This document shows positions 25,486 to 33,447 of a stretch of 64,000 bases of DNA, piece after piece (position 1 is the stretch's first letter; every line of letters starts with the position of its first letter). The translations under genes and the position numbers were made by a program. The notes beneath the pieces are model-generated. The model saw only the letters and a program-made list of their open reading frames with translations. It searched no databases and was not told the origin of the DNA. The DNA is from Pollutiaquabacter aromativorans (GTDB lineage: Bacteria > Bacteroidota > Bacteroidia > AKYH767-A > 2013-40CM-41-45). The stretch is from assembly GCA_049177215.1 (NCBI GenBank), contig CP185379.1, positions 3,655,831-3,719,830 on the forward strand, written 5' to 3'.

Positions 25486-27092
25486 GTCGCCGTCTATGCT
25501 GCTTAGCGCTGATCGCGCTGGTCGTTTCTTCCTGTGCGATCCAGGTTGCACCGCAAGGGGGTGAGCGTGATACGAAACCGCCCGTCTTGTTGCGTGCCGA
25601 TCCGCCGGATCATACTGCTGGTTTTCATGGTAACTCGATCCGGCTGGATTTCGATGAATACGTCCAACTGAAAGACGCTGCGAGTCAGTTCGTGGTATCG
25701 CCTCCCTTAGCCCAGCCTCCCTTGATCAAGGCCCGGAAAAAAAGCATTCTCGTAAGCTGGGACGATACTCTGCGCGAAGCGACGACCTATACGTTCAGTT
25801 TCGGGAATTGTATCGTCGATAACAACGAAGCCAATCCCGTAGCCGACTACCAGATGGTGCTGAGCACGGGATCCGTTATTGATTCACTCACTGTCGATGG
25901 CTCGGTCGTCGATGCCTACAACGACAATCCCGTCAACGGCGCGCTGGTGATGCTGTATCGTTCGTTACCGGATTCGGTTCCGGTGACCGACTTGCCGGCG
26001 AATTTCTCCCGCACGGGTTCCGACGGAAAATTCAGGATCAGCAACGTATCACCGGGTAAGTACTACGTACTTGCCGTCAATGACCTGAACAGCAATTACC
26101 GGTACGATGGAGGCGATGAGCGTGTCGCTTTTACGGATTCCATGATCGAGGTTCCGGTTGCCGGGATTCGCCTGCGCATGTTCCGCGAAGTCCCGGAATC
26201 AAAACTGATCCGCGGTTTCTCCATCGTCGCGGGAAAGGCGGCCTTTGCGTTTTCCGGTCCTGCGTCCGGTTTGCAATGGGAATGGATCACCGATAGCCTT
26301 TACGTAAATCCCTATGGCTGGGAATGGAACCTGAAGCAGGATTCGGTCACGCTCTGGTACCGAAATCAGACCGCGGATTCAATGGCCATTCGATTCCTGC
26401 AAGCCGGCCGCATCGATACGGCGGACTTCCGGCTGTTCAAGAAAGCGGAAAAGAACCAGGGCATTTCCAAAAAGATCATCGCCTCGGATTTTGCGACCAC
26501 TAGTTTCGTCAACGGCAAACAACAGCGCCGGATGCCGTTCTCCGTCGAATTCCGCGTACCTGTCGCCAGCATCGATTCTTCACGCATCCGGTTCAGTGCA
26601 GATTCGGTACCGGTAAAAGTTCCCTTTCATTGGGACGATGCGATCCACCGGAAGCTGTCGTTCTTCTCGGAATGGGCGGATGACAGAATGTATCGGGTAC
26701 TGTTCCTCCCGGGAGCGTTTACCGATCTGTTTGGAAAGGCGAACGATTCATCCCTTGTGGAGTTCAAAGTGCGTGGAGAACGGGAGTATGCATCGTTGCG
26801 CTTCGATCTGCGGCAGCAGCAGCCGGGAAGTCCCCGCCTGCTGCAGTTGGTGAGTGATCACGGTGACATCGTCCGGGAAGCTGCCCTTCGACAGGATACC
26901 ATCGTCAGTTGGGGCTTTCTCGATGCCGGCATTTATCGCGTAAAGCTGATAGATGATAAGAATGAAAACGGTCGCTGGGACACCGGAGACCTGCTGCGCA
27001 GGGTTCAGCCGGAGTTGGTCCGGTTTGCGCCGGAAGCCATTCCGCTCCGATCCAACTGGGATGCCGACCTGCGCTGGGAGGAGGGTAAGTAA
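25476..27092 (+). CDS. Lipoprotein with Ig-like (Big_5) domain
   Basis: 538 residues. The lipoprotein signal ends at C20 (ALIALVVSSC). Residues about 30-135 form an SbsA-type Ig-like domain of the Big_5 family (KPPVLLRADPPDHTAGF, IRLDFDEYVQLKDA, TTYTFSFGNCIVDNNE). Next comes a carboxypeptidase-regulatory-like beta-sandwich (VVDAYNDNPVNGALVMLYRS, FRISNVSPGKYYVLAVNDLNSN), and a similar segment occurs at the C-terminus (IYRVKLIDDKNENGRWDTGD). Proteins of this layout are found throughout Bacteroidota as envelope lipoproteins of unknown function. Two ATG codons (25476 and 25482) are possible, both overlapping the fRMsr stop. Confidence 0.85.
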   Translation: MLMSRRLCCLALIALVVSSCAIQVAPQGGERDTKPPVLLRADPPDHTAGFHGNSIRLDFDEYVQLKDAASQFVVSPPLAQPPLIKARKKSILVSWDDTLREATTYTFSFGNCIVDNNEANPVADYQMVLSTGSVIDSLTVDGSVVDAYNDNPVNGALVMLYRSLPDSVPVTDLPANFSRTGSDGKFRISNVSPGKYYVLAVNDLNSNYRYDGGDERVAFTDSMIEVPVAGIRLRMFREVPESKLIRGFSIVAGKAAFAFSGPASGLQWEWITDSLYVNPYGWEWNLKQDSVTLWYRNQTADSMAIRFLQAGRIDTADFRLFKKAEKNQGISKKIIASDFATTSFVNGKQQRRMPFSVEFRVPVASIDSSRIRFSADSVPVKVPFHWDDAIHRKLSFFSEWADDRMYRVLFLPGAFTDLFGKANDSSLVEFKVRGEREYASLRFDLRQQQPGSPRLLQLVSDHGDIVREAALRQDTIVSWGFLDAGIYRVKLIDDKNENGRWDTGDLLRRVQPELVRFAPEAIPLRSNWDADLRWEEGK

Positions 27093-27129
27093 TTCCCGTC
27101 GGCTACCTCCCATGCTCGGGATTTGGCTG

Positions 27130-27137
27130 TAAATTTA
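27130..27137 (+). promoter_or_regulatory. TAAATTTA -7-like element, 4 nt before the start
   Basis: TAAATTTA, CCGC, then ATG at 27142. One base differs from TANNTTTG, and the four-base gap recurs. Confidence 0.3.
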
Positions 27138-27141
27138 CCGC

Positions 27142-28263
27142 ATGATTCAGCGCCGGTATCTTTCGTTTTCCTTAGTCGTTGCCTGTCTGCTTTGCCTGCC
27201 TTCCTGTAAAGTCGGACGATTCTTCTGGTACAATTTTTCCAACATTACGGATCACAAGATCTTTCCGAAACGGGACCTGCCCGCTTCCACCCAACCCTTT
27301 CGGTTTGTCGATGCCCAACAGAACGATGTGTTCGGCCGTACGGTCAAGGTGAAGGACCATTCCGGCGAGACCAGGGCGCTCGATGAGTTCCTCGCTCAAT
27401 CTCCTACTGTCGCCTTCCTGGTCATCCGGAATGACAGTTTACTTTATGAGAATTATTTTGACGGCTATTCCGAGTCATCGACCGTCGCTTCTTTTTCCAT
27501 GGCCAAGTCGTATGTCTCCGCGCTCGTTGGTATCGCCATCGGAGAAGGAAAAATTTCCAGCGAACATGATACCGTGACCCGTTATCTGCCGGAACTCAAA
27601 GGCAGAGATAATTGGGACCGGGTGACCCTGCACCATCTTTTACAAATGTCGTCCGGCGTGAAGTTCAGCGAAGGGTATTACTCGCCATTCTCCGGTGCCG
27701 CGACGTATTACTATGGACGCCGCCTGCGCGAATCGGTACGGCACCTGCATACCGACAAGGAGCCGATGAGCGGCTTTGACTATAAGAGCGTGAACACGCA
27801 ATTGCTGGCCGATATCCTGGAACGGGCGACGGGGCGTACGGTGACCGATTATCTCAACGAAAAGATCTGGCAGCCCATCGGTATGGAATACGACGCGAGC
27901 TGGAGCATTGATAAAAAGGACGGAATGGAAAAAGCGTTCTGTTGCATCAATGCCAAAGCCCGCGACTTCGCCAAGTTCGGTCGCCTGTATTTGAATGGCG
28001 GAAACTGGAACGGGAAACAATTGGTGCCCGAAGCGTGGGCGACCAGCTCCGTGGTGCCGGTTGATGAAAAAGGCGCTGCTACCTACTACAACCGTCAATG
28101 GTGGATCGGCAGCAAGTCGGAAGGTGATTATGCAGCCATCGGTCACCTCGGCCAATATATCTATGTGTTGCCCAAAAAGAAGTTGATCGTTGTCCGTCTC
28201 GGTACCAGCCGAGGCAAAGACGAATACCTGTCGATCATCCGGCAGGTTGCAGGACAGTTTTGA
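27142..28263 (+). CDS. Serine hydrolase, beta-lactamase/class C-like lipoprotein
   Basis: 373 residues with a lipoprotein signal ending LCLPSC (C22). The serine-hydrolase core carries the SxxK nucleophile motif SMAK (in VASFSMAKSYVSAL, about 117-120), a Tyr motif in GFDYKSVNTQLLA (the YxN equivalent) and the late HLGQYIYVLP loop, matching the H-x-G box of class C/esterase-type enzymes. Members are esterases, D-aminopeptidases or carboxypeptidases, and true beta-lactamase activity is rare, so I would not read resistance from it. It is envelope-anchored. The following hemerythrin gene begins 14 bp downstream on the same strand. Confidence 0.88.
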   Translation: MIQRRYLSFSLVVACLLCLPSCKVGRFFWYNFSNITDHKIFPKRDLPASTQPFRFVDAQQNDVFGRTVKVKDHSGETRALDEFLAQSPTVAFLVIRNDSLLYENYFDGYSESSTVASFSMAKSYVSALVGIAIGEGKISSEHDTVTRYLPELKGRDNWDRVTLHHLLQMSSGVKFSEGYYSPFSGAATYYYGRRLRESVRHLHTDKEPMSGFDYKSVNTQLLADILERATGRTVTDYLNEKIWQPIGMEYDASWSIDKKDGMEKAFCCINAKARDFAKFGRLYLNGGNWNGKQLVPEAWATSSVVPVDEKGAATYYNRQWWIGSKSEGDYAAIGHLGQYIYVLPKKKLIVVRLGTSRGKDEYLSIIRQVAGQF

Positions 28264-28277
28264 TTCAAGTAGCCTCC

Positions 28278-28721
28278 ATGAAACGACATCCGGCTTTGAT
28301 AACGCTTTCGCGTGAACATCACGACGGCTTGGTGATCGCGCAGGTACTGAAGAGCGATGTGCCGGCTTATCGCGGAATGCCGGATCGGCCGGCGGACCGT
28401 CTGGACTACTTTAAAGCCAGGTTCGTAACCGCGCTCAAGCCCCATTTCATTTCGGAAGAACAGTACCTGTTCCCGATGCTGAAAGGACGCGACGCCGGCG
28501 TCGACGATTTGTTGAATCGCCTTGTACAGGAGCATCGTGAACTGGAAGCGGCCACGCGCCTGGCAGCCGGCGATCCGGAGTTGGAATCCCGGCTGGATGC
28601 TACCGGTCGACTCCTGGAACGGCACATTCGCGCAGAAGAACGGGAATTATTCCAATGGGCTCAGGAACACCTATCCGAAAGCGAGCTGCAGACGCTTGCG
28701 TCGCATGTCAGCAGGAGCTGA
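28278..28721 (+). CDS. Hemerythrin HHE cation-binding domain protein
   Basis: 147 residues from the ATG at 28278. A TTG at 28260 overlaps the preceding stop and is less likely. It is a four-helix bundle with the metal-ligand pattern of hemerythrin-like proteins: REHHDGL (helix 1), FISEEQYLFPML (helix 2), QEHRELEAA (helix 3) and ERHIRAEERELF (helix 4). It would bind a diiron centre for oxygen, nitric oxide or iron handling in the cytoplasm. Co-directional and close to the serine hydrolase gene. The stop lies immediately beside the stop of the convergent deiminase gene, with no intergenic base. Confidence 0.88.
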   Translation: MKRHPALITLSREHHDGLVIAQVLKSDVPAYRGMPDRPADRLDYFKARFVTALKPHFISEEQYLFPMLKGRDAGVDDLLNRLVQEHRELEAATRLAAGDPELESRLDATGRLLERHIRAEERELFQWAQEHLSESELQTLASHVSRS

Positions 28722-30458
28722 TCAGCGATTGATCATCAGTTTACGTGCCTGGGATCCGGAAGACCATTCCGCCAACACGGTGTAAATCCCGGAAGGCAAT
28801 CCGTCAATCGGGAGCTGCCAATAGGCAGGACCCGGCGGAATTAGTACCGTCTGCTCGTCAACCACGCGTCCTGTCAGGTCGATCGTGCGAATCAAGACGG
28901 TTTCGGTAACAGCCAGTTCCGTTCCGAATAGACAAATGCCGGACGCGGGATTCGGGAATAGTGTGAAGCCGGGACTGCTCTGTGCAGCTAACAGATTCGT
29001 GACTACCCCGACATTAAAACTCCAATAGGCATCCGGTGCCGGTAGGGGACGGGTGGATTGTTTACCTGAATTGCTCGTGGCTTCGATATAGTACCGAACC
29101 AGGCTGCCGTTTGCTTGCGCCGGAATCGTACACGACCAGGTGTTATTCGACGGGTTGGTGAGGTTCATCGTAACTGCCAACCAGGGTTGTAGGGTATCGG
29201 TCCTGTACCATACGGTAGCCGAAGCAATGCCACTGCGATGCCGGATGATGGCATCGACCGCATAACCGCTACCGCCCGCCGGCTGATCGCGTATTCGTTG
29301 GTGCGCGATGTATAAAGGGTCGCGGGAAGCGATCTCTTTCGTGATGCAATGTATCGCGCCTAGGGATGGAATGATGTCGTTGCAGTCAATGCCGACAATC
29401 CGGTAGCCCGGCATCGCTTCCTGCCAGATGCGTAGTGCCGTCGTGTCGTATTGCGTGTCGTAGAAGGGGAGGAGCACCGTTCGGTTGACAAACACGGCAT
29501 TCGTATAGGTCCGGTAGTCACCACCGGTATTCGGATAGACCCCCATCGCGTCCGGCGGCATGGGGATGCGGACGACACGATAGGGGTCGCCCCAGGGCGA
29601 CGCGTAGTTCGACAATACGTACGCCAGGTTTTGTTCGATCTGCGGACCGTCGGCGATGCCCGGAGGATATTCACCGACCAGCAAGGTCTCTTCATCCAGC
29701 AGTTTCAGGTGCATGTCGATGTGATGGATCTGGTCGTAGGGTAGTTTGTCCATTAACACATAGCGGTTGATCCCCATGAAACGTTTCAGGATGGTGTCGA
29801 TTTCCGCTTCGGTATGGGTGGGGTTCTCGTCGAGGATCAGCTTCGACGAAAAGGCTGTTCCCATTCCATCGACCATGAAATTGCCACCGGTATGCACCAG
29901 GTCCCAGGGTGTGGTGATGGTGCGGTACATGGGTAAGGATGTGTAGCGCTCCAGCGAGGTGTTGACCGTATCGTCTTTCGGCCTGGGTCGATTGTAGATC
30001 CAGTCGATCAGGTAGAGCGAGTCATTGCGCTCGTCGTACACATTCCAGGGACCATAGTCGCGGCACCAAATGGTATTGAACGGTGCTACGACGTACTCGA
30101 TATTCGTAAGCGGTACGCCATTCGACTGCAGGTTGTTCTTCACGATCGTTGAATCGGTACAAACGATCAGCACGCGGCATTCGGTCTGCGCTCCGCGTAC
30201 GATTTCCCGCAGGATGTCGGGGAATCCCGTCCAGGCGATCACCAACGCGTCGATCTCTTCCCATTCGGCTGCTGTACGAACCGAATAGGAAGGTGGTTGA
30301 TCAATCCCGTTGAGACGAAATGCCCGACGGACGGAATCACGATACGCGGGGAATGCGTCGCGTTCGGCCCTGCTGATGCGGTGGTCCTGACCAGCAGACG
30401 CGGTGTGCAACACTAATAAGGTGAACAGGAGTACGATCGTTCTCATTCGCCGTGACAA
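28722..30458 (-). CDS. Secreted peptidylarginine deiminase-like enzyme with T9SS type A domain
   Basis: 578 residues. A signal peptide (IVLLFTLLVLHTASAG) precedes a guanidino-modifying alpha/beta-propeller. Catalytic positions are all present: D134 (WCRDYGPW), H246 and D248 (HHIDMHLKLL), N320 (TYTNAVFVN) and C371 (GAIHCITKE). They are colinear with D130, H236, D238, N297 and C351 of Porphyromonas gingivalis PPAD. The pair R157 and R159 (YNRPRPKDD) corresponds to PPAD R152/R154, which bind the C-terminal carboxylate of a peptidyl-arginine. An Ig-like segment follows, then a type A sorting domain (FTLFPNPASGICLFG, GIYTVLAEWSSG). It should citrullinate peptide or protein C-terminal arginine outside the cell. 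Plain agmatine deiminase is less likely for an exported enzyme. Confidence 0.88.
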   Translation of the reverse strand: MSRRMRTIVLLFTLLVLHTASAGQDHRISRAERDAFPAYRDSVRRAFRLNGIDQPPSYSVRTAAEWEEIDALVIAWTGFPDILREIVRGAQTECRVLIVCTDSTIVKNNLQSNGVPLTNIEYVVAPFNTIWCRDYGPWNVYDERNDSLYLIDWIYNRPRPKDDTVNTSLERYTSLPMYRTITTPWDLVHTGGNFMVDGMGTAFSSKLILDENPTHTEAEIDTILKRFMGINRYVLMDKLPYDQIHHIDMHLKLLDEETLLVGEYPPGIADGPQIEQNLAYVLSNYASPWGDPYRVVRIPMPPDAMGVYPNTGGDYRTYTNAVFVNRTVLLPFYDTQYDTTALRIWQEAMPGYRIVGIDCNDIIPSLGAIHCITKEIASRDPLYIAHQRIRDQPAGGSGYAVDAIIRHRSGIASATVWYRTDTLQPWLAVTMNLTNPSNNTWSCTIPAQANGSLVRYYIEATSNSGKQSTRPLPAPDAYWSFNVGVVTNLLAAQSSPGFTLFPNPASGICLFGTELAVTETVLIRTIDLTGRVVDEQTVLIPPGPAYWQLPIDGLPSGIYTVLAEWSSGSQARKLMINR

Positions 30459-30478
30459 CCGGATGTTGCAAGGTAAGC

Positions 30479-31258
30479 TTATTCGATCCGGAACCGGTCG
30501 GCATCCTGCCAGAAGGCGAATTGCTCCCGGAATCGTACAAGCGGATCAAGTTCCAATGTGGCCTCCAAGACCGAAGGACTTCCCGGTTCGGAGTCGGATA
30601 TTACTTCTCCGCGGTAATCGAGTACAACCGAATCACCGCGATGGTCCATGCCGTGGCCGTCTGCTCCGACCCGGTTAACTGCCGCAACGTACGACTGATT
30701 CTCGATGGCCCGGGCGGGCAAGAGGGAGCGCCATGCATGTCCGCGCTTCTCCGGCCAGTTGGCTGCATAAAGCAACAAGTCATAATCATAAGCCGGACTT
30801 CTTCGACTCCAGACCGGGAACCGCAGGTCGTAGCAGATCAGCGGCGCGATGCGAAAGTCGTTGAGGCGGAAAACAGGGCGGGTAGTACCGGCCGTATAGG
30901 TGTCTTGTTCATGCGCCAACCGGAACAAGTGCCGCTTATCATACATGCCCGACAAGCCGTTCGGACTCATCCACAGCAGGCGATTATAATATCGTCCGTT
31001 CTCTTCGATGATGAGACTCCCTGTAACCGTAGCCCCGCTGCGCTCTGCGACGCTTTGCATCCAGCGGACATCCGGCCCGTCCATGCCTTGCGCAAGGGTG
31101 TCGGCCAGCATGCTGAAACCCGTAGCGAACATCTCGGGTAGCAGGATCAGATCCGGGCGCTCCCGGATCTTGTCGATCATCCCGGATAACAATTCCCGGT
31201 TGGCTGTAGGATCCTCCCAGCGAAGGTCGGCTTGAAGCAGGGCGATGCGAAGTGACAT
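30479..31258 (-). CDS. Omega-amidase, YafV-type nitrilase
   Basis: 259 residues from the ATG at 31258. The TTG at 31270 overlaps the previous stop. The nitrilase triad is intact: E42 (LLPEMFATGF), K108 (YDKRHLF) and C142 (LICYDLRFPVW). The FATGFSM and WPEKRGHAW signatures are those of omega-amidase/YafV, which hydrolyses alpha-ketoglutaramate and alpha-keto-gamma-methylthiobutyramate-type products left by glutamine- or asparagine-dependent transaminases. It lies directly downstream of a methionine-type aminotransferase and is almost fused to it, so the two are very probably a salvage unit. Cytoplasmic. Confidence 0.9.
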   Translation of the reverse strand: MSLRIALLQADLRWEDPTANRELLSGMIDKIRERPDLILLPEMFATGFSMLADTLAQGMDGPDVRWMQSVAERSGATVTGSLIIEENGRYYNRLLWMSPNGLSGMYDKRHLFRLAHEQDTYTAGTTRPVFRLNDFRIAPLICYDLRFPVWSRRSPAYDYDLLLYAANWPEKRGHAWRSLLPARAIENQSYVAAVNRVGADGHGMDHRGDSVVLDYRGEVISDSEPGSPSVLEATLELDPLVRFREQFAFWQDADRFRIE

Positions 31259-31266
31259 GGGATCGC

Positions 31267-32421
31267 TCAAACGTTGCGAAGGCGTTCAGCGGCTTGTTCC
31301 AGGGTCTCGTCGTTTTTCGCGAAGCAGAACCGCAATAAGCGCTGGTCACCGTAATGATGACTGAATACGGAAACAGGAATGGAAGCGACGCCGAATTCTT
31401 TTGTAAGACGGATCGCGAAGTCGGTATCGGGCTCGTCAGTGATCGCACTGTAATCGAGCAACTGAAAATACGAGCCGCCGGCTGGTGAAAAGCTGAAACG
31501 CGATCCTTTCAGCAATTCGAGGAAGCGATCCCGTTTGGCTTGGAGGAACTCCGGAATTCCAAGGTAATCGCGGGTTTGCATCGCGTCGGCCAGTGCGTAT
31601 TGGAAAGGCGTATTCGCGCAGAACACCACGAATTGGTGTACACGACGAAATTCTTTCATGAGATTGGCAGGCGCCAGGCAATAGCCCATCTTCCAGCCGG
31701 TAGCATGATAGGTCTTCCCAAAGGAGAAGACCACCATCGAACGGTCAGCCAGTTCCGGATGTCGGGCAACACTCTGATGAATACGGCCGTCGAACAGGAT
31801 GTGTTCATAGACCTCGTCACTCAGGATCAGGATCTCGGTGCCGTCCGTCAACTGTTTCAGCGTTTCGAGATCGGATGCATCGAAACAGGAACCTGTAGGG
31901 TTGTGCGGAGTGTTGACGATGATCATTCGCGTGCGCGGACGGATGGCCTTTCGAACCTGCTCCCAATCGACTTTTCCCGATGGCAGCTCCAGTTGCACAT
32001 ACACCGGCAGACCACCGGCGAGTTCGATCGCCGGTACGTAGCAATCATAAGCGGGTTCGATCACGATCACTTCGTCACCGGGGCGAACGACCGCCGTGAT
32101 AGCCGTGTAGATCGCCTGTGTGCCACCGCTGGTGATGGTGATTTCGGAATCGGGATGATAGCGTGCGCCATACAGGGATTCCATCTTTTCCGCGATGCGT
32201 TCACGCAGGATCTGCACGCCCGGCATTGGCGCATATTGGTTGAACCCATCCCGCAGATACCGGTGGATGCTTTCAATGATCTCCGGGGAAACCGGATAGT
32301 TCGGAAAACCTTGCGACAGGTTGATGGCCCCATGTTCTTGGGCCAACGCCGACATCACCGTGAAGATGGTCGTCCCGACATTCGGGAGTTTTGACTGTAG
32401 GGAGCCTGGAAAGGTGGGCAT
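31267..32421 (-). CDS. Methionine/glutamine-type aminotransferase (class I, PLP)
   Basis: 384 residues from the ATG at 32421 (MPTFPGSLQSKLPNVGTTIF); the longer frame to 32457 adds an unconserved stretch. It is a fold type I PLP enzyme. Motifs: INLSQGFPNYP, TSGGTQAIYTAI, NTPHNPTG, SDEVYEHILFDG and the Schiff-base lysine in VFSFGKTYHATGWKMGY, with the terminal LLRFCFAKNDETLE carrying the substrate-carboxylate Arg. These match the YbdL/KAT family that prefers methionine, glutamine and aromatic amino acids. Followed at once by an omega-amidase, it likely regenerates methionine from its 2-keto acid with glutamine as amino donor. The absence of other methionine-salvage genes nearby leaves the substrate open. 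Confidence 0.9.
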   Translation of the reverse strand: MPTFPGSLQSKLPNVGTTIFTVMSALAQEHGAINLSQGFPNYPVSPEIIESIHRYLRDGFNQYAPMPGVQILRERIAEKMESLYGARYHPDSEITITSGGTQAIYTAITAVVRPGDEVIVIEPAYDCYVPAIELAGGLPVYVQLELPSGKVDWEQVRKAIRPRTRMIIVNTPHNPTGSCFDASDLETLKQLTDGTEILILSDEVYEHILFDGRIHQSVARHPELADRSMVVFSFGKTYHATGWKMGYCLAPANLMKEFRRVHQFVVFCANTPFQYALADAMQTRDYLGIPEFLQAKRDRFLELLKGSRFSFSPAGGSYFQLLDYSAITDEPDTDFAIRLTKEFGVASIPVSVFSHHYGDQRLLRFCFAKNDETLEQAAERLRNV

Positions 32422-32474
32422 GTCGTCCGATTGTGGCGAAAAGATACAGAAGACCATCCACGCCTGAAAACGAC

Positions 32475-32504
32475 GAAGCCGGCCAGTTTCAACCGGCCGG
32501 CTTC
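32475..32504 (-). terminator. Rho-independent terminator of the phosphorelay operon
   Basis: A perfect ten-base stem (GAAGCCGGCC with GGCCGGCTTC) is followed on the minus strand by GTCGTTTTC. It lies just past the membrane-anchored receiver gene. Confidence 0.8.
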
Positions 32505-32525
32505 GGATACCTGATTCGGATTATT

Positions 32526-33044
32526 TTACATCCATCCCGGGTTCTTCGAAATGACGCCGGACTGATAAAGAACGACAACCAGGATGATCACCAGAAGCAA
32601 GGTGATGCCAAGGAAGATCGTCAGTTTTTTGTAGAGGCTGGCCTGGTACTGGAGCTTTAGACGCTTGATGATGTTGAAGATGACGTTCTCGGAACGGTGG
32701 AACGCGCTTTCATTCTTGACGATGTAATCGAACGCGCCATACTTCATGGAATTGACGGCTACTTCGATGCGGTCCTGACCGCTGAACATCACAACCTCCG
32801 TACTCGGATTGGCGCTCTTGATCTCGCGCAGGATCTCGATACCGTTCATGGCATCCTTCCCGACTTTATCGAAGTTGTAGTCGAGGAAGATGATATCGGG
32901 CTTTAATGACAGGTTCTTGATGCATTCCTCACCCGAATTAAAGGTATGGATGGTGAAGGTGCTGTATTTGCTCAGGTAATCCTGCAGCATCATCGCCTGC
33001 GTCTGGTCGTCATCTACAACAAAAATGTTCTTTACCGTATTCAT
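32526..33044 (-). CDS. Receiver domain with C-terminal membrane anchor
   Basis: 172 residues. Residues 5-130 are a complete receiver: acidic pocket DDD at 11-13, phospho-acceptor D55 (IIFLDYNF), T/S switch S88 (VVMFSGQ) and K110 (DYIVKNE). Instead of an output domain, a basic linker leads to one strongly hydrophobic segment (141-160, FLGITLLLVIILVVV) and a short tail, so the protein is a tail-anchored membrane response regulator. It is the last gene of the minus-strand phosphorelay cluster, 61 bp after the Hpt gene, with a TACATTTG element at 33065-33072 that may give it a second promoter. A phosphate sink or membrane scaffold role is inference. Confidence 0.85.
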   Translation of the reverse strand: MNTVKNIFVVDDDQTQAMMLQDYLSKYSTFTIHTFNSGEECIKNLSLKPDIIFLDYNFDKVGKDAMNGIEILREIKSANPSTEVVMFSGQDRIEVAVNSMKYGAFDYIVKNESAFHRSENVIFNIIKRLKLQYQASLYKKLTIFLGITLLLVIILVVVLYQSGVISKNPGWM

Positions 33045-33064
33045 GAGCGGGAGCTTGAAGGGGG

Positions 33065-33072
33065 CAAATGTA
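33065..33072 (-). promoter_or_regulatory. TACATTTG -7 element
   Basis: A perfect TANNTTTG match on the minus strand, 20 bases upstream of the membrane-anchored receiver and within the short gap after the Hpt gene. Possible internal promoter. Confidence 0.4.
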
Positions 33073-33105
33073 GTTTATTTTGGAAAAATGGAGGGTGTTT
33101 ACCCC

Positions 33106-33447
33106 TCAGGCGATCCGTTGACGCAATTCTTCCATCGCCTGACGGCATAATTGGTCGAATTCGGAGAACAAAGCGGGAAGTTTCTCCACCTCCACACGCT
33201 GTCCGGCCCGGTGCTCAATGTCTTTCACCATAGGTTCTCCCGCCTTGATGCCCATGTAGGTGATCTGGGGTTTAAGGCTGTGCGCGGTTGCACGCAACGC
33301 ATCGTAATCCTGCTGGTCGAGACTGGCTTTCATGCTATCCAGCGCGGAAGGGCATAACTGGAGGAACATGCTGATATACTTTTTCTTTTTGTCGGCATTA
33401 CCTCCCGTGAATCCGTCCAGGAAGGTCATGTCAGTCAGATTGGTCAT
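33106..33447 (-). CDS. Stand-alone Hpt phosphotransfer protein
   Basis: 113 residues, all helical, with the Hpt motif ATAHSLKPQ and phospho-acceptor H56. The HSLKP sequence and the preceding LRATA helix are diagnostic. There is no kinase domain. It should shuttle phosphoryl groups between receiver domains in the cytoplasm. Its ATG overlaps the stop of the hybrid kinase by 4 nt (33444-33447), so its expression is coupled to that gene. Among its likely partners are the receiver at the C-terminus of the hybrid kinase and the membrane-anchored receiver downstream. Confidence 0.9.
   Translation of the reverse strand: MTNLTDMTFLDGFTGGNADKKKKYISMFLQLCPSALDSMKASLDQQDYDALRATAHSLKPQITYMGIKAGEPMVKDIEHRAGQRVEVEKLPALFSEFDQLCRQAMEELRQRIA

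Noticed and set aside
27142..28263. Beta-lactamase conferring resistance
   Set aside because: Only the generic SxxK and H-x-G serine-hydrolase motifs are visible and the protein is a lipoprotein of a family that is mostly esterases or peptidases.
28260..28277. TTG start at 28260 for the hemerythrin gene
   Set aside because: It overlaps the previous stop and adds six unconserved codons. The ATG at 28278 is followed directly by the conserved helix.
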